From positions 1-48,853 of the forward strand of contig JBLHMK010000004.1 in assembly GCA_047621945.1 (NCBI GenBank): DNA of 48,853 bases, written 5' to 3'. This DNA is from JAFMKE01 sp047621945 (lineage in GTDB: Bacteria > Bacteroidota > Bacteroidia > Chitinophagales > UBA8649). The translations under genes and the position numbers were made by a program. Position 1 is the first letter of the stretch, and each line of letters opens with the position of its first letter. The notes under the pieces are model-generated. The model was given only the letters and a program-made list of their open reading frames with translations, was not told the origin of the DNA and did no database searches. This document shows, piece by piece, positions 25,415 through 35,640 of the stretch.

Positions 25415-26558
25415 GAATTTGAGCATTCTTCGTTTTCTTGTCTTCGCCTGCCAAAATTAACGCATAGTTTACTGCGTCTTCCGCTTCAGAAAATGATTTC
25501 AATTTATACAACAAGTATGCCTGGGTAAGGTTGTTCTCATAGCTATTACTAGCCTTTATATTGTTTTGCATCCATTGCTCCGCTTTCTTCAAGCTAGCTG
25601 GATCTTCAATATTCATATAGTAATTCCAGGCTACATCACGGTAAGACTTATCATCCCCCTTCTTGAATTTAGCCAAATGCTTCGTTACGGCTTTATCGTA
25701 GTTGCTCCAATCTTCATTCTTTCCATAGAAATTAACCATTAGCTCGCTACTTAACTCTTTGTAGTTAGCAGGTTTGTATTCCTTCAAAAAAGCTAGCACT
25801 TCATCCAATTGTTCTTTATTTCCATCCTTAATTGCTTGAGTACCTGAACTCTTAGCGATACCTGAAATCTTCCTATCTAAGACGTCTGCCCCTTTTATAT
25901 CCGTAAAGTATTCTTCGTAATCCTTAAGTACTTTCAGTCCTAAGGAGTTTATAGCGTTGGTTTGATCAAAAATAAAATCAGCATTTTCAGTAGCTACTTT
26001 TTCTTCTTCACTTAATCCATTGATATATTCTTCCATCAAAGAGTTTGTAGCATCATTATAAGCTGCCTTCACTTTAATCAAATCACGCATAAGGTTTGGG
26101 CTTCTATCCCCATCGTCATACTTCTCTTGTAATTTTTGGGTAAGCCCTGGATCAGGTAGTGCAGCTTTTGTTGCCCAGTCAATGAGCCCGTCTGCATCTC
26201 TAGCTCCTCTAATCTGTTGAACCACCTCTCCATTGCCATCAATCAACAAAAGAGTAGGATAAGCAGAAACACCATATTGTCTTCTTAAATCAACACCTTC
26301 ACCTTTTTCCATATCCACTTTCATGTTTATGAAATTCTTATTAAAAAAATCTCCCACTTTTTCTTGTGGGAAAACTTTGTTAGTCATCATTTTACATGGG
26401 CCACACCAAACGGCATAAGCATCCATAAAGATTAATTTACCTTGTGCTTTTGCCTCAGTTTTCGCTTCTTCGAATGAGCCATGAAAGAAGTCTATTCCTT
26501 GTGCTTGTGCAAGTTGTAGACCCAAGCTTAAAATCAAAATGCTAATTAAATTCTTCAT
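25365..26558 (-). CDS. Exported thioredoxin-domain protein
   Basis: 397 residues with a signal peptide (ending AQAQ at 20). The thioredoxin fold follows with the redox site WCGPC at 51-55 and the cis-proline region YPTLLLI. The C-terminal ~250 residues are helical, TPR-like repeats. It probably acts as a periplasmic disulfide reductase or chaperone-like protein. Its 3' end overlaps the opposite-strand glycosyltransferase by 50 bases. It lies 29 bases after murI. Confidence 0.88.
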   Translation of the reverse strand: MKNLISILILSLGLQLAQAQGIDFFHGSFEEAKTEAKAQGKLIFMDAYAVWCGPCKMMTNKVFPQEKVGDFFNKNFINMKVDMEKGEGVDLRRQYGVSAYPTLLLIDGNGEVVQQIRGARDADGLIDWATKAALPDPGLTQKLQEKYDDGDRSPNLMRDLIKVKAAYNDATNSLMEEYINGLSEEEKVATENADFIFDQTNAINSLGLKVLKDYEEYFTDIKGADVLDRKISGIAKSSGTQAIKDGNKEQLDEVLAFLKEYKPANYKELSSELMVNFYGKNEDWSNYDKAVTKHLAKFKKGDDKSYRDVAWNYYMNIEDPASLKKAEQWMQNNIKASNSYENNLTQAYLLYKLKSFSEAEDAVNYALILAGEDKKTKNAQILKDQILKKLKKTETVE

Positions 26559-26587
26559 TCGTGTTGTTTTTCGTTATTAAGGAACAA

Positions 26588-27394
26588 TTATTTCCAAATA
26601 TATAGATGTTCTAAGTTAATACTTTCTTTAAAAAATCGCTTAGCTGATTTGTCAAAATGCGGATTACTATCTGATATGTAAAACTTATCATTTTTCGTTC
26701 TTTCTTCTGCTACGAGATTTTCCTTTATCAAAATTGCCTTCAATTTAGCCGCGACAATGTCCGTTGAATCTACAAGAGCTACTTTACCCTTATAATACTC
26801 ATTAATTTCTGCCTTAATGATAGGATAGTGGGTGCATCCGAGAATAAGTGCATCGATGCCTTGTAAGGCTTCATTACCCAAGTAATTTCCAATTAAGGTG
26901 TGGCTGATGTCGTCATTTGCGTACCCCTCCTCAATCATAGGAACGAGCATAGGAGTGGCCAAAGCACTTACATAAGCTCCAGGAATTCGACGATCAATTT
27001 TTTCTTGATATACCCCAGATTCGATGGTGGTGTTTGTGGCTATCAAGCCTATTTTTTTCAGTGAAGGATTATCCACGAGCGCTTCGACCATGGGGTCGAT
27101 TACATTGATAATTGGAATCTTTCCTTTATAATTGTCTCTCAAATATTCGTAAGCTGCTGCAGAGGCCGTATTACAGGCAATAACAATGGCTTTACAATTT
27201 CTTTCGTGTAATAAGAAGTTAGTGATGCCATCAGCGTATTCGCGAATAAGATCTTTTGATTTTTCTCCGTAAGGAAGGTGAGCCGTATCCCCAAAATAAA
27301 TGAGTGTTTCCTGAGGCATAGCCTTAGAAATAGCATTGGCGACCGTTAAGCCGCCAATTCCACTATCAAATATTCCTATGGGATTATTATTCAT
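26588..27394 (-). CDS. murI: Glutamate racemase
   Basis: 268-residue enzyme that makes D-glutamate for peptidoglycan from L-glutamate. The signatures are IGIFDSGIGGLTV, the first catalytic cysteine in VIACNTASAAAY, and the second in LILGCTHYPII. Length and domains match the family. It follows the OmpH genes with 12 bases between. Confidence 0.96.
   Translation of the reverse strand: MNNNPIGIFDSGIGGLTVANAISKAMPQETLIYFGDTAHLPYGEKSKDLIREYADGITNFLLHERNCKAIVIACNTASAAAYEYLRDNYKGKIPIINVIDPMVEALVDNPSLKKIGLIATNTTIESGVYQEKIDRRIPGAYVSALATPMLVPMIEEGYANDDISHTLIGNYLGNEALQGIDALILGCTHYPIIKAEINEYYKGKVALVDSTDIVAAKLKAILIKENLVAEERTKNDKFYISDSNPHFDKSAKRFFKESINLEHLYIWK
26595..26602 (-). promoter_or_regulatory. Candidate -7 box for the thioredoxin-like gene
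   Basis: The minus strand reads TATATTTG inside the 3' end of murI, 36 bases upstream of the thioredoxin-like ATG at 26558. It would allow expression apart from the upstream operon. Confidence 0.35.
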
Positions 27395-27406
27395 TAATAT
27401 TTTATA

Positions 27407-27916
27407 TTAATAAATTCCCAATGCTGTTTTAACCATATTAGTTAAGTCATCACTTTCAGGTAGTACTAAAAATACGCCTAATGATGAATCTAAAACATAC
27501 GCATATCCATTAGCATTTGCTACATTCTGGATAGCTTGATATGCTTTTTGCTCAACTGGTTGAAACAATTTCGTCTCAAGATTTACTAAATCCTCTTGTG
27601 CTTTTTTCTCTAAAGCCACAATTCTTTCTTCTAAACCATAAGCATCCTTATATTTTTGCTCCAGTACAGCTTGCATATAATTAGCTCCATTAGATTCGAT
27701 ATCCGCGATGATGTTTTCGTATTGTGTATATAGAGCAGTCAACTGATTTTCGTATTCTTTACTCTTGTTTTGCAATTGAGTTTGAATAGCTTTTACTTCA
27801 GGCATAGCATAGAAAAGAGATTCAGAATCTACGTGCCCGAATTTTTGTTGAGCCGTGGCGCTTAAAGCAATAACTGTTAATACTGCTACGCTTAATAATT
27901 TCATTAATTTATTCAT
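27407..27916 (-). CDS. OmpH/Skp-type periplasmic chaperone, copy 2
   Basis: 169-residue exported chaperone of outer-membrane proteins. After a signal peptide (ALSATAQ) comes the Skp N-terminal strand KFGHVDSESLFYAMPEVKAI, a long coiled coil, and the closing beta part YAYVLDSSLGVFLVLPE. It lies downstream of another Skp gene and of bamA, and so should serve barrel assembly. A possible own promoter box is at 27946-27953. Confidence 0.92.
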   Translation of the reverse strand: MNKLMKLLSVAVLTVIALSATAQQKFGHVDSESLFYAMPEVKAIQTQLQNKSKEYENQLTALYTQYENIIADIESNGANYMQAVLEQKYKDAYGLEERIVALEKKAQEDLVNLETKLFQPVEQKAYQAIQNVANANGYAYVLDSSLGVFLVLPESDDLTNMVKTALGIY

Positions 27917-27945
27917 TTGTTCTTTTTTTAAAATAAAATGTTCGA

Positions 27946-27953
27946 CAAAAATA
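27946..27953 (-). promoter_or_regulatory. Candidate -7 box for the second OmpH gene
   Basis: The minus strand reads TATTTTTG 30 bases upstream of the ATG at 27916, in the 74-base gap between the two OmpH genes. It could give extra transcription of ompH2-murI. Confidence 0.35.
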
Positions 27954-27990
27954 TACTTTTTTGATTAATGTTCTTCTTAAATTATCTTAA

Positions 27991-28503
27991 TTAATAACCT
28001 AAGGTTCTTAGCACATCTTCGCTTTTGTCTAGACGATCACCAAAGTATAAAATTCCTATTCCAGCTGAAGACTTATCAAGAATAGCTTCATAGCTTTTAT
28101 CTTTTGCATAAAGCTCTATTTTCTCATAGATGTTATCTTGGATAGGCTTAATAAGCTCTTGTCTTTTCTTAAACAACTCCCCTTCAGGACCAAATTTTGT
28201 TTTTTGCAATTCTTTCGCCTTTCTTTCTAAAGCCTCAATTTCTTCAATTTTTTGCTTTTTCATTTGCTCGGTCATCAATACTTGCTCAGCTTGGAACTTC
28301 GTATAGGCCTTTTCAACTGCTTGAAATTGCAGGTCTATATCTGTTTTCCATTCTGTAGCCATGGTATTGACATTTTCCTGTGCTTCTTCATACTGAGGAA
28401 TTTTACTTAGGATGTAATCCATATCTACGATGCAAAATCTTTGCGCTTGTGCACTTAAAGCAATCCCTGCAAAAAGTGCGAATGTTAAGATTATTCTTTT
28501 CAT
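27991..28503 (-). CDS. OmpH/Skp-type periplasmic chaperone, copy 1
   Basis: 170 residues from the ATG at 28501-28503; an in-frame start nine codons upstream would overlap bamA and lacks a sensible signal peptide. Signal peptide FAGIALSAQA, then the Skp strand RFCIVDMDYILSKIPQYEEA, a coiled coil with many Lys/Glu residues, and the ending DKSSAGIGILYFG. It delivers outer-membrane proteins to the Bam machinery encoded upstream. The paralogue at 27407 follows. Confidence 0.92.
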   Translation of the reverse strand: MKRIILTFALFAGIALSAQAQRFCIVDMDYILSKIPQYEEAQENVNTMATEWKTDIDLQFQAVEKAYTKFQAEQVLMTEQMKKQKIEEIEALERKAKELQKTKFGPEGELFKKRQELIKPIQDNIYEKIELYAKDKSYEAILDKSSAGIGILYFGDRLDKSEDVLRTLGY

Positions 28504-28516
28504 GTTTTTTAATTTT

Positions 28517-31156
28517 TTATTCAGGCTCAAAACCTAAGATTATTCTAAATTGCCCATACTTAGCAAACAAGTTGTTACCTGTCAGGGAGTTCACATCTGT
28601 ATCATCAAATCCTATGCCATAATCAAATCCTAGTAATCCAAACATCGGCAAGAACACTCTCAAACCCGCGCCAAATGAGCGCCTTAACTCATAGGGCTTG
28701 TAATCTTGGATGTTATCCCAATAGTTTCCTGCTTCGAAGAATCCAACTGCATATACCGTAGCACTTGGGTTTAAACTTAATGGATATCTTAACTCCATAC
28801 TGTACTTATTCATGATAGGAGATCCACCATCTGGGGTAATAACATCGTACCCTCTCATTCCAACAATATCAGTACCTAAAATCGTAAACTGATTAAATCC
28901 TTGTCCCCCTAATTGGTATCTTTCAAAAGGAGTCACTCCAATTTTCTTATTGAAGGTTCCTAAGAAACCGAGTTTAGCAGAAGCATGGAAAATTAAATTA
29001 CCTACGATTGGAGTATACCAATCTGCATTAATACGCCATTTGTGATATTCAATCAATTTATATTTTTCAGAAGAAGGAGTTTCATCACTACCGTAATCAA
29101 TATTTTTACGCCCTTTAAACAACTTACTATAAGGAAGTGTAACATCTAACTGTAAAGAGAAAGTTGACCCTTTACGTGGGAATAATGGATTATCTATTGA
29201 GTTTCTAGCTAGGGTAGTAGATAGATTCAAATCTGTAGCCGTACCTGAAGTAAATGGGAAGTTTGCGTAGAGGTTGAATTCATCTAATTTGTAGTGGCTA
29301 ACATTAATAGCACTTCGAACTGTAAAGAAATCATCTGGCCATTTAAGTCTGGTACCAATACCTACACTACCACCTGTAGTAATAGATTTCCCAATAACAT
29401 CTCCTGTGAAGTTATTAGTACCATCTAATAGGTTATAACGTTGTCTGAAGAAACTAACTGTAAATGAATTAGGTTTCTTTCCACCTAACCAAGGCTCGGT
29501 GAAAGACATGTTGTAAGACTGGAATTGCTTTCCATTCAACTGTGCCCTAACTGTCAAATTTTGTCCGTCACCGGAGGGTAAGGGAGTCCATGCTTTTTTA
29601 TCTACAATATTCTTCAAAGAGAAATTAGTAAACTGAACACCTAATGTTCCAACCAATCCTGCTCCACGGCCACCCCATCCAAGAGATAGCTCTAATTGAT
29701 CAGAAGGTTTTTCAACTACTCTTAACTCAATATCCACTGTTCCATTTTCCGGATTTGGTATTGGGATAATCTCCATTTGCTCTGGATCAAAATAACCCAG
29801 ATTGGCTATTTGACGTTGAGAACGAATCAAATTTGATCGTGAAAATTTATCTCCAGGGAAAACATAAAGCTCTCTTCGAATTACTTTTTCATTCGTCTTG
29901 GTGTTACCAAATATTCTCACTTCATTAATAATGGCTTGAGGTCCTTCGTATATTTTAAGCTCTAGATCTACAGAATCATTTTCTATACGCTTTTCTATTG
30001 GCGTGATATTAAAGAAAAGATATCCATCATCCATATATAGCGAACTAATGTCTCCACCATTTTGACTCATGTATAACTTTTCATCAAGGGTAGTTTGGCT
30101 ATAAACAGTCCCTTTTTCAATATTAATGATTTTAACTAAGAGTGAATCAGAGTACTTCGTGTTTCCAGAAAAGCTGATATCTCTAAAGTAATACAGGTTG
30201 CCCTCTTTAAGCAGTAAGCTTATGTTTGCTTCTCCATCTTCATCAAAACTTACCTCGTCGTATACAATTTTAGCATCACGGTAACCTTTCTCTTTGTAGA
30301 ATGCAATTAGTTTCTTCTTATCGGCTTCGTAGTCTTTCTCTATGAATTTAGAAGATTTAAAAATGTTTAAGTTTACAAAATCATCGCCATAGCTAACTGC
30401 TTTGGATACGGATAAGTTTGCCAATGTATTGAAGAACTTCAATTCTTCCTTTTGCTTCTTGTTCTTTTTAACCTTTAGAAGCTCTACCAATTCAAACTTC
30501 ACTTTTTCCTTGGTGTTCTTCAATTGCTTTTCAATCTTTCTTTCACTAAAGGATTCATTACCCAGTACGTTGATTTGGTTAATTTTTACTTTAGACCCTT
30601 TATCTACGACAATGTCTACAGTAACACTATTATCAATTACTTCGTCAGTGCTCTGACTAATAAGCGCGTTAGCATTGTAAAAGCCTTTTTCTATGTAATA
30701 GGATTTGATCTTATTGAGTACATTAAGTCTATCACTTTCTGTAAAAATACTTCCCGATCGGAGGTTGATTTTCTTTCTTAACTCTTCAATCTCTCCATTC
30801 TTAACTCCTGTTATTGAATATTTAGAAAGTCTTGGAAGTTCTTGTAAGTTGATAATGAAAAAGACTGTGTTACCTAAGGTCTTTTCAATTTCAATCGAAA
30901 CATCCGTGAATAGATGTTGTTCCCATAGATTCTTAACTGCTGAAGAAATTTCTTGTCCTGGAATCGTGATGAGGTCACCCACTCGCATTCCTGATAATGA
31001 AATCAAAACTTTCTTATCAAGATGCTCCGTACCTTCTACTCGAATACCACCAATTTCATATTGCTGAGGATTGTTGTAGTCCAAATCTTGAGCATGCGTA
31101 GTAATCGCAAAACAAAACAAGCACAAGCTTAAAAAAAACTGTTGTAATTTATTCAT
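28517..31156 (-). CDS. bamA: Outer-membrane assembly factor BamA
   Basis: 879-residue Omp85 protein. After the signal peptide (TTHAQ) come several POTRA domains (about 25-430, with repeated GNTKYSDSLLVKI-like and IFGNTKTNEKVIRRE segments) and the C-terminal barrel with the conserved lid-lock-type stretch ending in the FRIILGFEPE tail. It inserts barrel proteins into the outer membrane. It follows uppS by 12 bases and precedes the two ompH genes. Confidence 0.93.
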   Translation of the reverse strand: MNKLQQFFLSLCLFCFAITTHAQDLDYNNPQQYEIGGIRVEGTEHLDKKVLISLSGMRVGDLITIPGQEISSAVKNLWEQHLFTDVSIEIEKTLGNTVFFIINLQELPRLSKYSITGVKNGEIEELRKKINLRSGSIFTESDRLNVLNKIKSYYIEKGFYNANALISQSTDEVIDNSVTVDIVVDKGSKVKINQINVLGNESFSERKIEKQLKNTKEKVKFELVELLKVKKNKKQKEELKFFNTLANLSVSKAVSYGDDFVNLNIFKSSKFIEKDYEADKKKLIAFYKEKGYRDAKIVYDEVSFDEDGEANISLLLKEGNLYYFRDISFSGNTKYSDSLLVKIINIEKGTVYSQTTLDEKLYMSQNGGDISSLYMDDGYLFFNITPIEKRIENDSVDLELKIYEGPQAIINEVRIFGNTKTNEKVIRRELYVFPGDKFSRSNLIRSQRQIANLGYFDPEQMEIIPIPNPENGTVDIELRVVEKPSDQLELSLGWGGRGAGLVGTLGVQFTNFSLKNIVDKKAWTPLPSGDGQNLTVRAQLNGKQFQSYNMSFTEPWLGGKKPNSFTVSFFRQRYNLLDGTNNFTGDVIGKSITTGGSVGIGTRLKWPDDFFTVRSAINVSHYKLDEFNLYANFPFTSGTATDLNLSTTLARNSIDNPLFPRKGSTFSLQLDVTLPYSKLFKGRKNIDYGSDETPSSEKYKLIEYHKWRINADWYTPIVGNLIFHASAKLGFLGTFNKKIGVTPFERYQLGGQGFNQFTILGTDIVGMRGYDVITPDGGSPIMNKYSMELRYPLSLNPSATVYAVGFFEAGNYWDNIQDYKPYELRRSFGAGLRVFLPMFGLLGFDYGIGFDDTDVNSLTGNNLFAKYGQFRIILGFEPE

Positions 31157-31168
31157 TCTTAATTTTTA

Positions 31169-31912
31169 CTAGGACTTTATTTGTTCACTGGTTTTACCAA
31201 ATCTTCTTTCTCTTGATTGAAAAGCAAGAATAGCTTCGTACAAAGATTCTTTATCGAAATCTGGCCAAAACTTATCTGTAAAGTACAATTCTGTATAGGC
31301 TGCTTGCCATAATAAGAAGTTACTTAATCGATATTCTCCACTTGTTCTAATCATTAACTCAGGATCAGGAATACTCGGCTCGTAAAGATGCTTATTAATC
31401 GTTGATTCTGTAATATCCCCTTCGCTTATTTCACCTTTTTTAACTTGGCTAGCTATCTTTTTAAAAGCGTCAACTAGCTCGGCGCGGCCACCATAGCTCA
31501 AGGCTAAGGTTAGCGTAAGTCGGGTATTGTTCTTTGTGGCTTCTTTTACTTTTGCCAATTGCTCTTGTGCTCTAGAAGGTAAAGTTTCAATTGAACCAAT
31601 AGTCATTAGTTTGATGTTGTTCTTCATCAACGTTTTGGTTTCATTTCCAATTGTTCTAACCAACAACTCCATTAAAGCGGCAACTTCAAGCTTAGGTCTA
31701 TTCCAATTTTCAGAAGAAAAAGCATAAAGAGTAAGGTATTTAACTCCTAGTTCCGCGCAAGCTTCACTTACTTCCCGAACAGATCCAACACCATTTTTGT
31801 GTCCGAAGATTCTATTCTTACCTTTTTCCTTAGCCCAACGACCATTACCATCCATAATGACGGCGATGTGTTTGGGCAATTTTTCTAAATTAATGGCTTC
31901 TTTTAGACTCAT
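31169..31912 (-). CDS. uppS: Isoprenyl transferase (undecaprenyl diphosphate synthase)
   Basis: 247 residues from the ATG at 31910-31912. The open frame extends seven codons further through a TTG, but the ATG is preferred. The family motifs are HIAVIMDGNGRWAK with the catalytic Asp, GHKNGV, LTLYAFSSENW, and IRTSGEYRLSNFLLWQAAY. It makes the C55 lipid carrier for peptidoglycan and other envelope sugars. It sits between porG and bamA, the order seen in Bacteroidota such as Porphyromonas. Confidence 0.95.
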   Translation of the reverse strand: MSLKEAINLEKLPKHIAVIMDGNGRWAKEKGKNRIFGHKNGVGSVREVSEACAELGVKYLTLYAFSSENWNRPKLEVAALMELLVRTIGNETKTLMKNNIKLMTIGSIETLPSRAQEQLAKVKEATKNNTRLTLTLALSYGGRAELVDAFKKIASQVKKGEISEGDITESTINKHLYEPSIPDPELMIRTSGEYRLSNFLLWQAAYTELYFTDKFWPDFDKESLYEAILAFQSRERRFGKTSEQIKS

Positions 31913-31944
31913 GTTTTTGGGGTCAATTCGCAAAGGTAATCATT

Positions 31945-32814
31945 TCACCTTATAGCTCCGGGAGTTGGGCATTTAAGTCTAAAAATAGTGTACGAAACTG
32001 AAACTCCTGCGAATAGATAAAAATCATTCTTTGATGAAGTTCCACGTTGTTTTCCTGGTTCTGCAATTAGCTCTCCCACTTCACCTGACCGATCGCTTAG
32101 GGCATAAGCCAAACCTGTAGAGCCTTGGGGTAAGGATAAAGGACTAGGGTAAACACCACTTACATCATCTAAATAATCTGTAAATGTGATTCTTATATCA
32201 CCAAAGATTCCGATGTTCCAATTTCTTCCCACGCTGAATTTCAACCCTCCACCAATCGGTATGGCGAAATTCACAATTCTATATTTTTTCAAGTCTGAAT
32301 AACTAGGGTCCGTTTGACCTTCCGTCCCTAGAGGTTGCAAGTAATACCATTGGCCTTGATATTCCGCTTGCGGGTTGAAGTAGAAAGCTGCAAAACCGAT
32401 GGTAAAGTAAGGACTAAACCATTCTTGTTTTTTCTTCTTATTAAATTCTAAGAAGTTTAACTCGAGCATAGCGGCTATTTCACCAATATTCGATTTGAAA
32501 TGCAGATTACGTTGTCTATTAAAGCCGTTCGGAGATTTTTTATCATCGAAGGCAACTTGACCAAAAGAAATGGAGCTCTTCAGCACCCATCTAGTATTGA
32601 AATTATTTCGAAGAAATATACCTCCAGCTGGACGAATCATAGAAAAGCTGGCATTCGAATTTAAGTCACCAAAATAATTGGCACCTCCCATCCAAGCTCC
32701 AACTTCAAAATTCTGAGCCTTACTAGTTGTTAGTATTAGAAACAAAAAGACCACAGTCAAGTAAGAACTTAACGGGCCTTTTATTTTACTTACAGCAACT
32801 TTTGTCATAGTCAT
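31945..32814 (-). CDS. porG: PorG-type outer-membrane protein of the T9SS (DUF6089)
   Basis: 289 residues from the ATG at 32814; starts at 32856 or 32808 are possible. The signal peptide is followed by FEVGAWMGGANYFGDLN, the hallmark of the DUF6089 family, then amphipathic strands of a beta-barrel. PorG in P. gingivalis is a type IX secretion component encoded beside uppS, bamA and ompH genes, as here. The cargo proteins with T9SS sorting domains in this window would use that system. Assignment rests on the family signature and the gene order. Confidence 0.85.
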   Translation of the reverse strand: MTMTKVAVSKIKGPLSSYLTVVFLFLILTTSKAQNFEVGAWMGGANYFGDLNSNASFSMIRPAGGIFLRNNFNTRWVLKSSISFGQVAFDDKKSPNGFNRQRNLHFKSNIGEIAAMLELNFLEFNKKKKQEWFSPYFTIGFAAFYFNPQAEYQGQWYYLQPLGTEGQTDPSYSDLKKYRIVNFAIPIGGGLKFSVGRNWNIGIFGDIRITFTDYLDDVSGVYPSPLSLPQGSTGLAYALSDRSGEVGELIAEPGKQRGTSSKNDFYLFAGVSVSYTIFRLKCPTPGAIR

Positions 32815-32859
32815 TAATAACGCTCTATTTGGCAGACTTAATATAAATCTGGCCAAATA

Positions 32860-35571
32860 TTAAAGAGTTCGTTGAATTTCTATTTCAGTGTACGCTTCTA
32901 TTACATCGCCTACTTCAATATTATTGAATCCTTTCATGTGTAAACCACAATCCTGACTCGAAACTACTTCTTTAACATCATCTTTATATCGTTTCAAAGA
33001 AGCTAACTTACCTGAGTGTAAAACGATACCATCTCGAATTACTCGAACAAGGTGATCTCTTTTTATCTTACCATCAGTAACTATACAACCAGCAACTGTT
33101 CCGATTTTAGTAATCTTAAATACTTCTTGAACCTCAAGATTTCCTGTAATTTTCTCTTCAATTGTTGGTTCAAGCATTCCTTCCATTGCGGCAGTAAGCT
33201 CTTCAATTGCTTTGTAAATAACTGAGTACAATCTGATTTCAACACCTTCGTGTTCTGCAACACTTCTAGCTTGTGGGGAAGGACGAACTTGGAATCCAAT
33301 TATAATGGCATCTGAAGCAGATGCTAACATAATATCAGATTCAGAAATTGCTCCTACACCTTTATGCAAGATGTTCACTTGAATTTCTTCAGTGGATAAT
33401 TTTTGTAATGAATCAGAAAGGGCTTCAATTGAACCATCCACATCACCTTTAATAATAACATTCAATTCCTTAAATGTACCTAGAGCTAATCGTCTTCCGA
33501 TCTCATCTAGAGTAATATGTTTCTGTGTTCTTAAACCGTGCTCTCTTTCCAATTGACTTCTCTTGGCAGCCATGGTCTTCCCTTCTTGCTCAGTAGCGAA
33601 TACTTTAAAGCGTTCACCTGCAGCGGGGGCACCATCTAGTCCTAAAATTTGTACGGGTTGAGCAGGACCAGCAGATTCAATTTTCTCTCCTTTATGATTA
33701 GTCATGGCTTTTACTTTACCTGAGGTAGAGCCTGCTACTAGGAAGTTTCCTACTTCAAGCGTTCCGCCATCAACTAACAAAGTGGCAACATATCCACGTC
33801 CTTTATCTAAGGAGGCTTCAATTACTGCACCTGATGCTGACTTACTTGGATTAGCTTTAAGTTCGAGCAAATCCGCTTCTAATATGATTTTCTCTAGAAG
33901 CAAATCTATATTTGTTCCTTTCTTAGCAGAGATATCTTGTGATTGGAATTTACCTCCCCACTCCTCAATGATTAAGTTCATTTGAGAAAGTTGGTTTTTC
34001 ACATTATCAGGATTCGCACCTGCTTTATCTATTTTGTTTATTGCAAATATCATTGGCACGCCAGCTGATTGGGCGTGACTAATGGCCTCTTTTGTTTGAG
34101 GCATGATATCATCATCTGCAGCAATTACAATTACCGCTATATCTGTCAATTTCGCACCACGTGCACGCATTGCAGTAAAGGCTTCGTGACCAGGTGTATC
34201 AAGGAAAGTAATTTTCCCCTTTTCTAGAGCTACTTCATAAGCACCAATGTGCTGAGTAATTCCACCGGCTTCTTTATCCGCCACATTTGCTTCTCTAATA
34301 TAATCTAACAAAGATGTTTTACCATGATCTACGTGACCCATTATGGTTACCACTGGAGCTCTTGATACTAAATCTTCTTCAGCATCTACTTCCTTTTCAA
34401 AATCTTCTGTATCTGAAGCTGAGATAAACTCAATTTCGTAGCCATACTCATCCGCAATCAACTCGATTATTTCAGCATCTAGACGCTGATTAATCGAAAC
34501 CATTACACCCAAAGTAAAACACTTTGTGATAATTTCAGTAGGTTTCACATCCAACATGTGGGCGATATCACTCACGGTAATAAACTCAGTTACCTTAATT
34601 TTTTTGTCATCTGCGCTTTGCTCTTCTTGCTTAATTTCTTCAGCTTCCTGAATTCCTTGACGTTTAGCTCTTCTTAGCTTAGCACGATTACTTTTCCCTG
34701 AAGTAGCTGCTTGAAGTTTAGCCATAGTAGCTTTCAACTTCTCTTCAATTTCTTTTTCACTTACAACTCTATCCTCAGGTCGAGTTTGCTTAGCCTTATC
34801 TATTCTTGCGCTTTTCGGATCAATTTTAGCGCTCTTTTTAAATCGCTTTCTTTTACGTTTAGCGTCTTCACTATTAGAATCCGATTTTTCTTTTGGTTTT
34901 CTTTCTTCAAGTGTAATTTTACCAAGAACCTTCGTTCCTTTCAACTCCACTCTTTTCGTAGCTATGAAATCCTGAGTATCCTCAATCTTTGGTTTTGCCA
35001 CAACAGGTTTTTCTACTTTCGGCTCTACTTTTGCTTCTACTTTATCATTGATATTTCCAACAATTTTAGGACCAGAAAGCCTTGGCTTTTCTGATTCCAT
35101 CATTTCTGGTTCAGCTTTAACCTTCTTAGGCTTTTCTTTCGGCTCAGTTTTTTCTACTGGTGCCTTAACCTGCTTTTCAACAGGTTTTTCTACAGGCTTC
35201 GCTTCTTCTTTCTTCGCAGGCTTCTTATCTAAATCCACGGTACCGATAACCTTAGGACCAGTCAATTCAACTTTGGCTCTTTCAATAAGTTCTTCCTTAA
35301 CCTCAACTGTTTTAGTCTTACCGTCTTCAGTAAGTTCCAGCTTGATGTTTTTGTTTTTATTGCCTAATTGTATACTATCTGCAGTTTCCTTTAGAGTTTT
35401 TGCATCTCCAAATTCATTCAGCAAGGTCATATACATAGCTTCATCCAGTTTCGTGGTTGGCTTATCCTCAACTTCGAAACCTTTGCCTCGTAAAAAGTCG
35501 ATGATAGTACCCGTACCCACGTTAAGGGTTTTAGCAGCAGCAATCAGTCTTTTCGGTTTAAATTCTGACAT
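32860..35571 (-). CDS. infB: Translation initiation factor IF-2
   Basis: 903-residue GTPase placing initiator tRNA on the ribosome. The N-terminal ~350 residues are Lys/Glu/Pro-rich and low in complexity. The G domain shows GHVDHGKTSLL, TQHIGAYEV, DTPGHEAF and NKIDK. Domains II-IV follow, including TKIGTVAGCIVTDGKI near the end. Length is normal for Bacteroidota. It follows nusA by 69 bases and precedes porG. Confidence 0.96.
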   Translation of the reverse strand: MSEFKPKRLIAAAKTLNVGTGTIIDFLRGKGFEVEDKPTTKLDEAMYMTLLNEFGDAKTLKETADSIQLGNKNKNIKLELTEDGKTKTVEVKEELIERAKVELTGPKVIGTVDLDKKPAKKEEAKPVEKPVEKQVKAPVEKTEPKEKPKKVKAEPEMMESEKPRLSGPKIVGNINDKVEAKVEPKVEKPVVAKPKIEDTQDFIATKRVELKGTKVLGKITLEERKPKEKSDSNSEDAKRKRKRFKKSAKIDPKSARIDKAKQTRPEDRVVSEKEIEEKLKATMAKLQAATSGKSNRAKLRRAKRQGIQEAEEIKQEEQSADDKKIKVTEFITVSDIAHMLDVKPTEIITKCFTLGVMVSINQRLDAEIIELIADEYGYEIEFISASDTEDFEKEVDAEEDLVSRAPVVTIMGHVDHGKTSLLDYIREANVADKEAGGITQHIGAYEVALEKGKITFLDTPGHEAFTAMRARGAKLTDIAVIVIAADDDIMPQTKEAISHAQSAGVPMIFAINKIDKAGANPDNVKNQLSQMNLIIEEWGGKFQSQDISAKKGTNIDLLLEKIILEADLLELKANPSKSASGAVIEASLDKGRGYVATLLVDGGTLEVGNFLVAGSTSGKVKAMTNHKGEKIESAGPAQPVQILGLDGAPAAGERFKVFATEQEGKTMAAKRSQLEREHGLRTQKHITLDEIGRRLALGTFKELNVIIKGDVDGSIEALSDSLQKLSTEEIQVNILHKGVGAISESDIMLASASDAIIIGFQVRPSPQARSVAEHEGVEIRLYSVIYKAIEELTAAMEGMLEPTIEEKITGNLEVQEVFKITKIGTVAGCIVTDGKIKRDHLVRVIRDGIVLHSGKLASLKRYKDDVKEVVSSQDCGLHMKGFNNIEVGDVIEAYTEIEIQRTL

Positions 35572-35640
35572 AAATATTTTATGTTTTATTTTTCTTGCCT
35601 TACGGCGATTTTATTAAAAGATTAAAGGCGAATTGGAAGA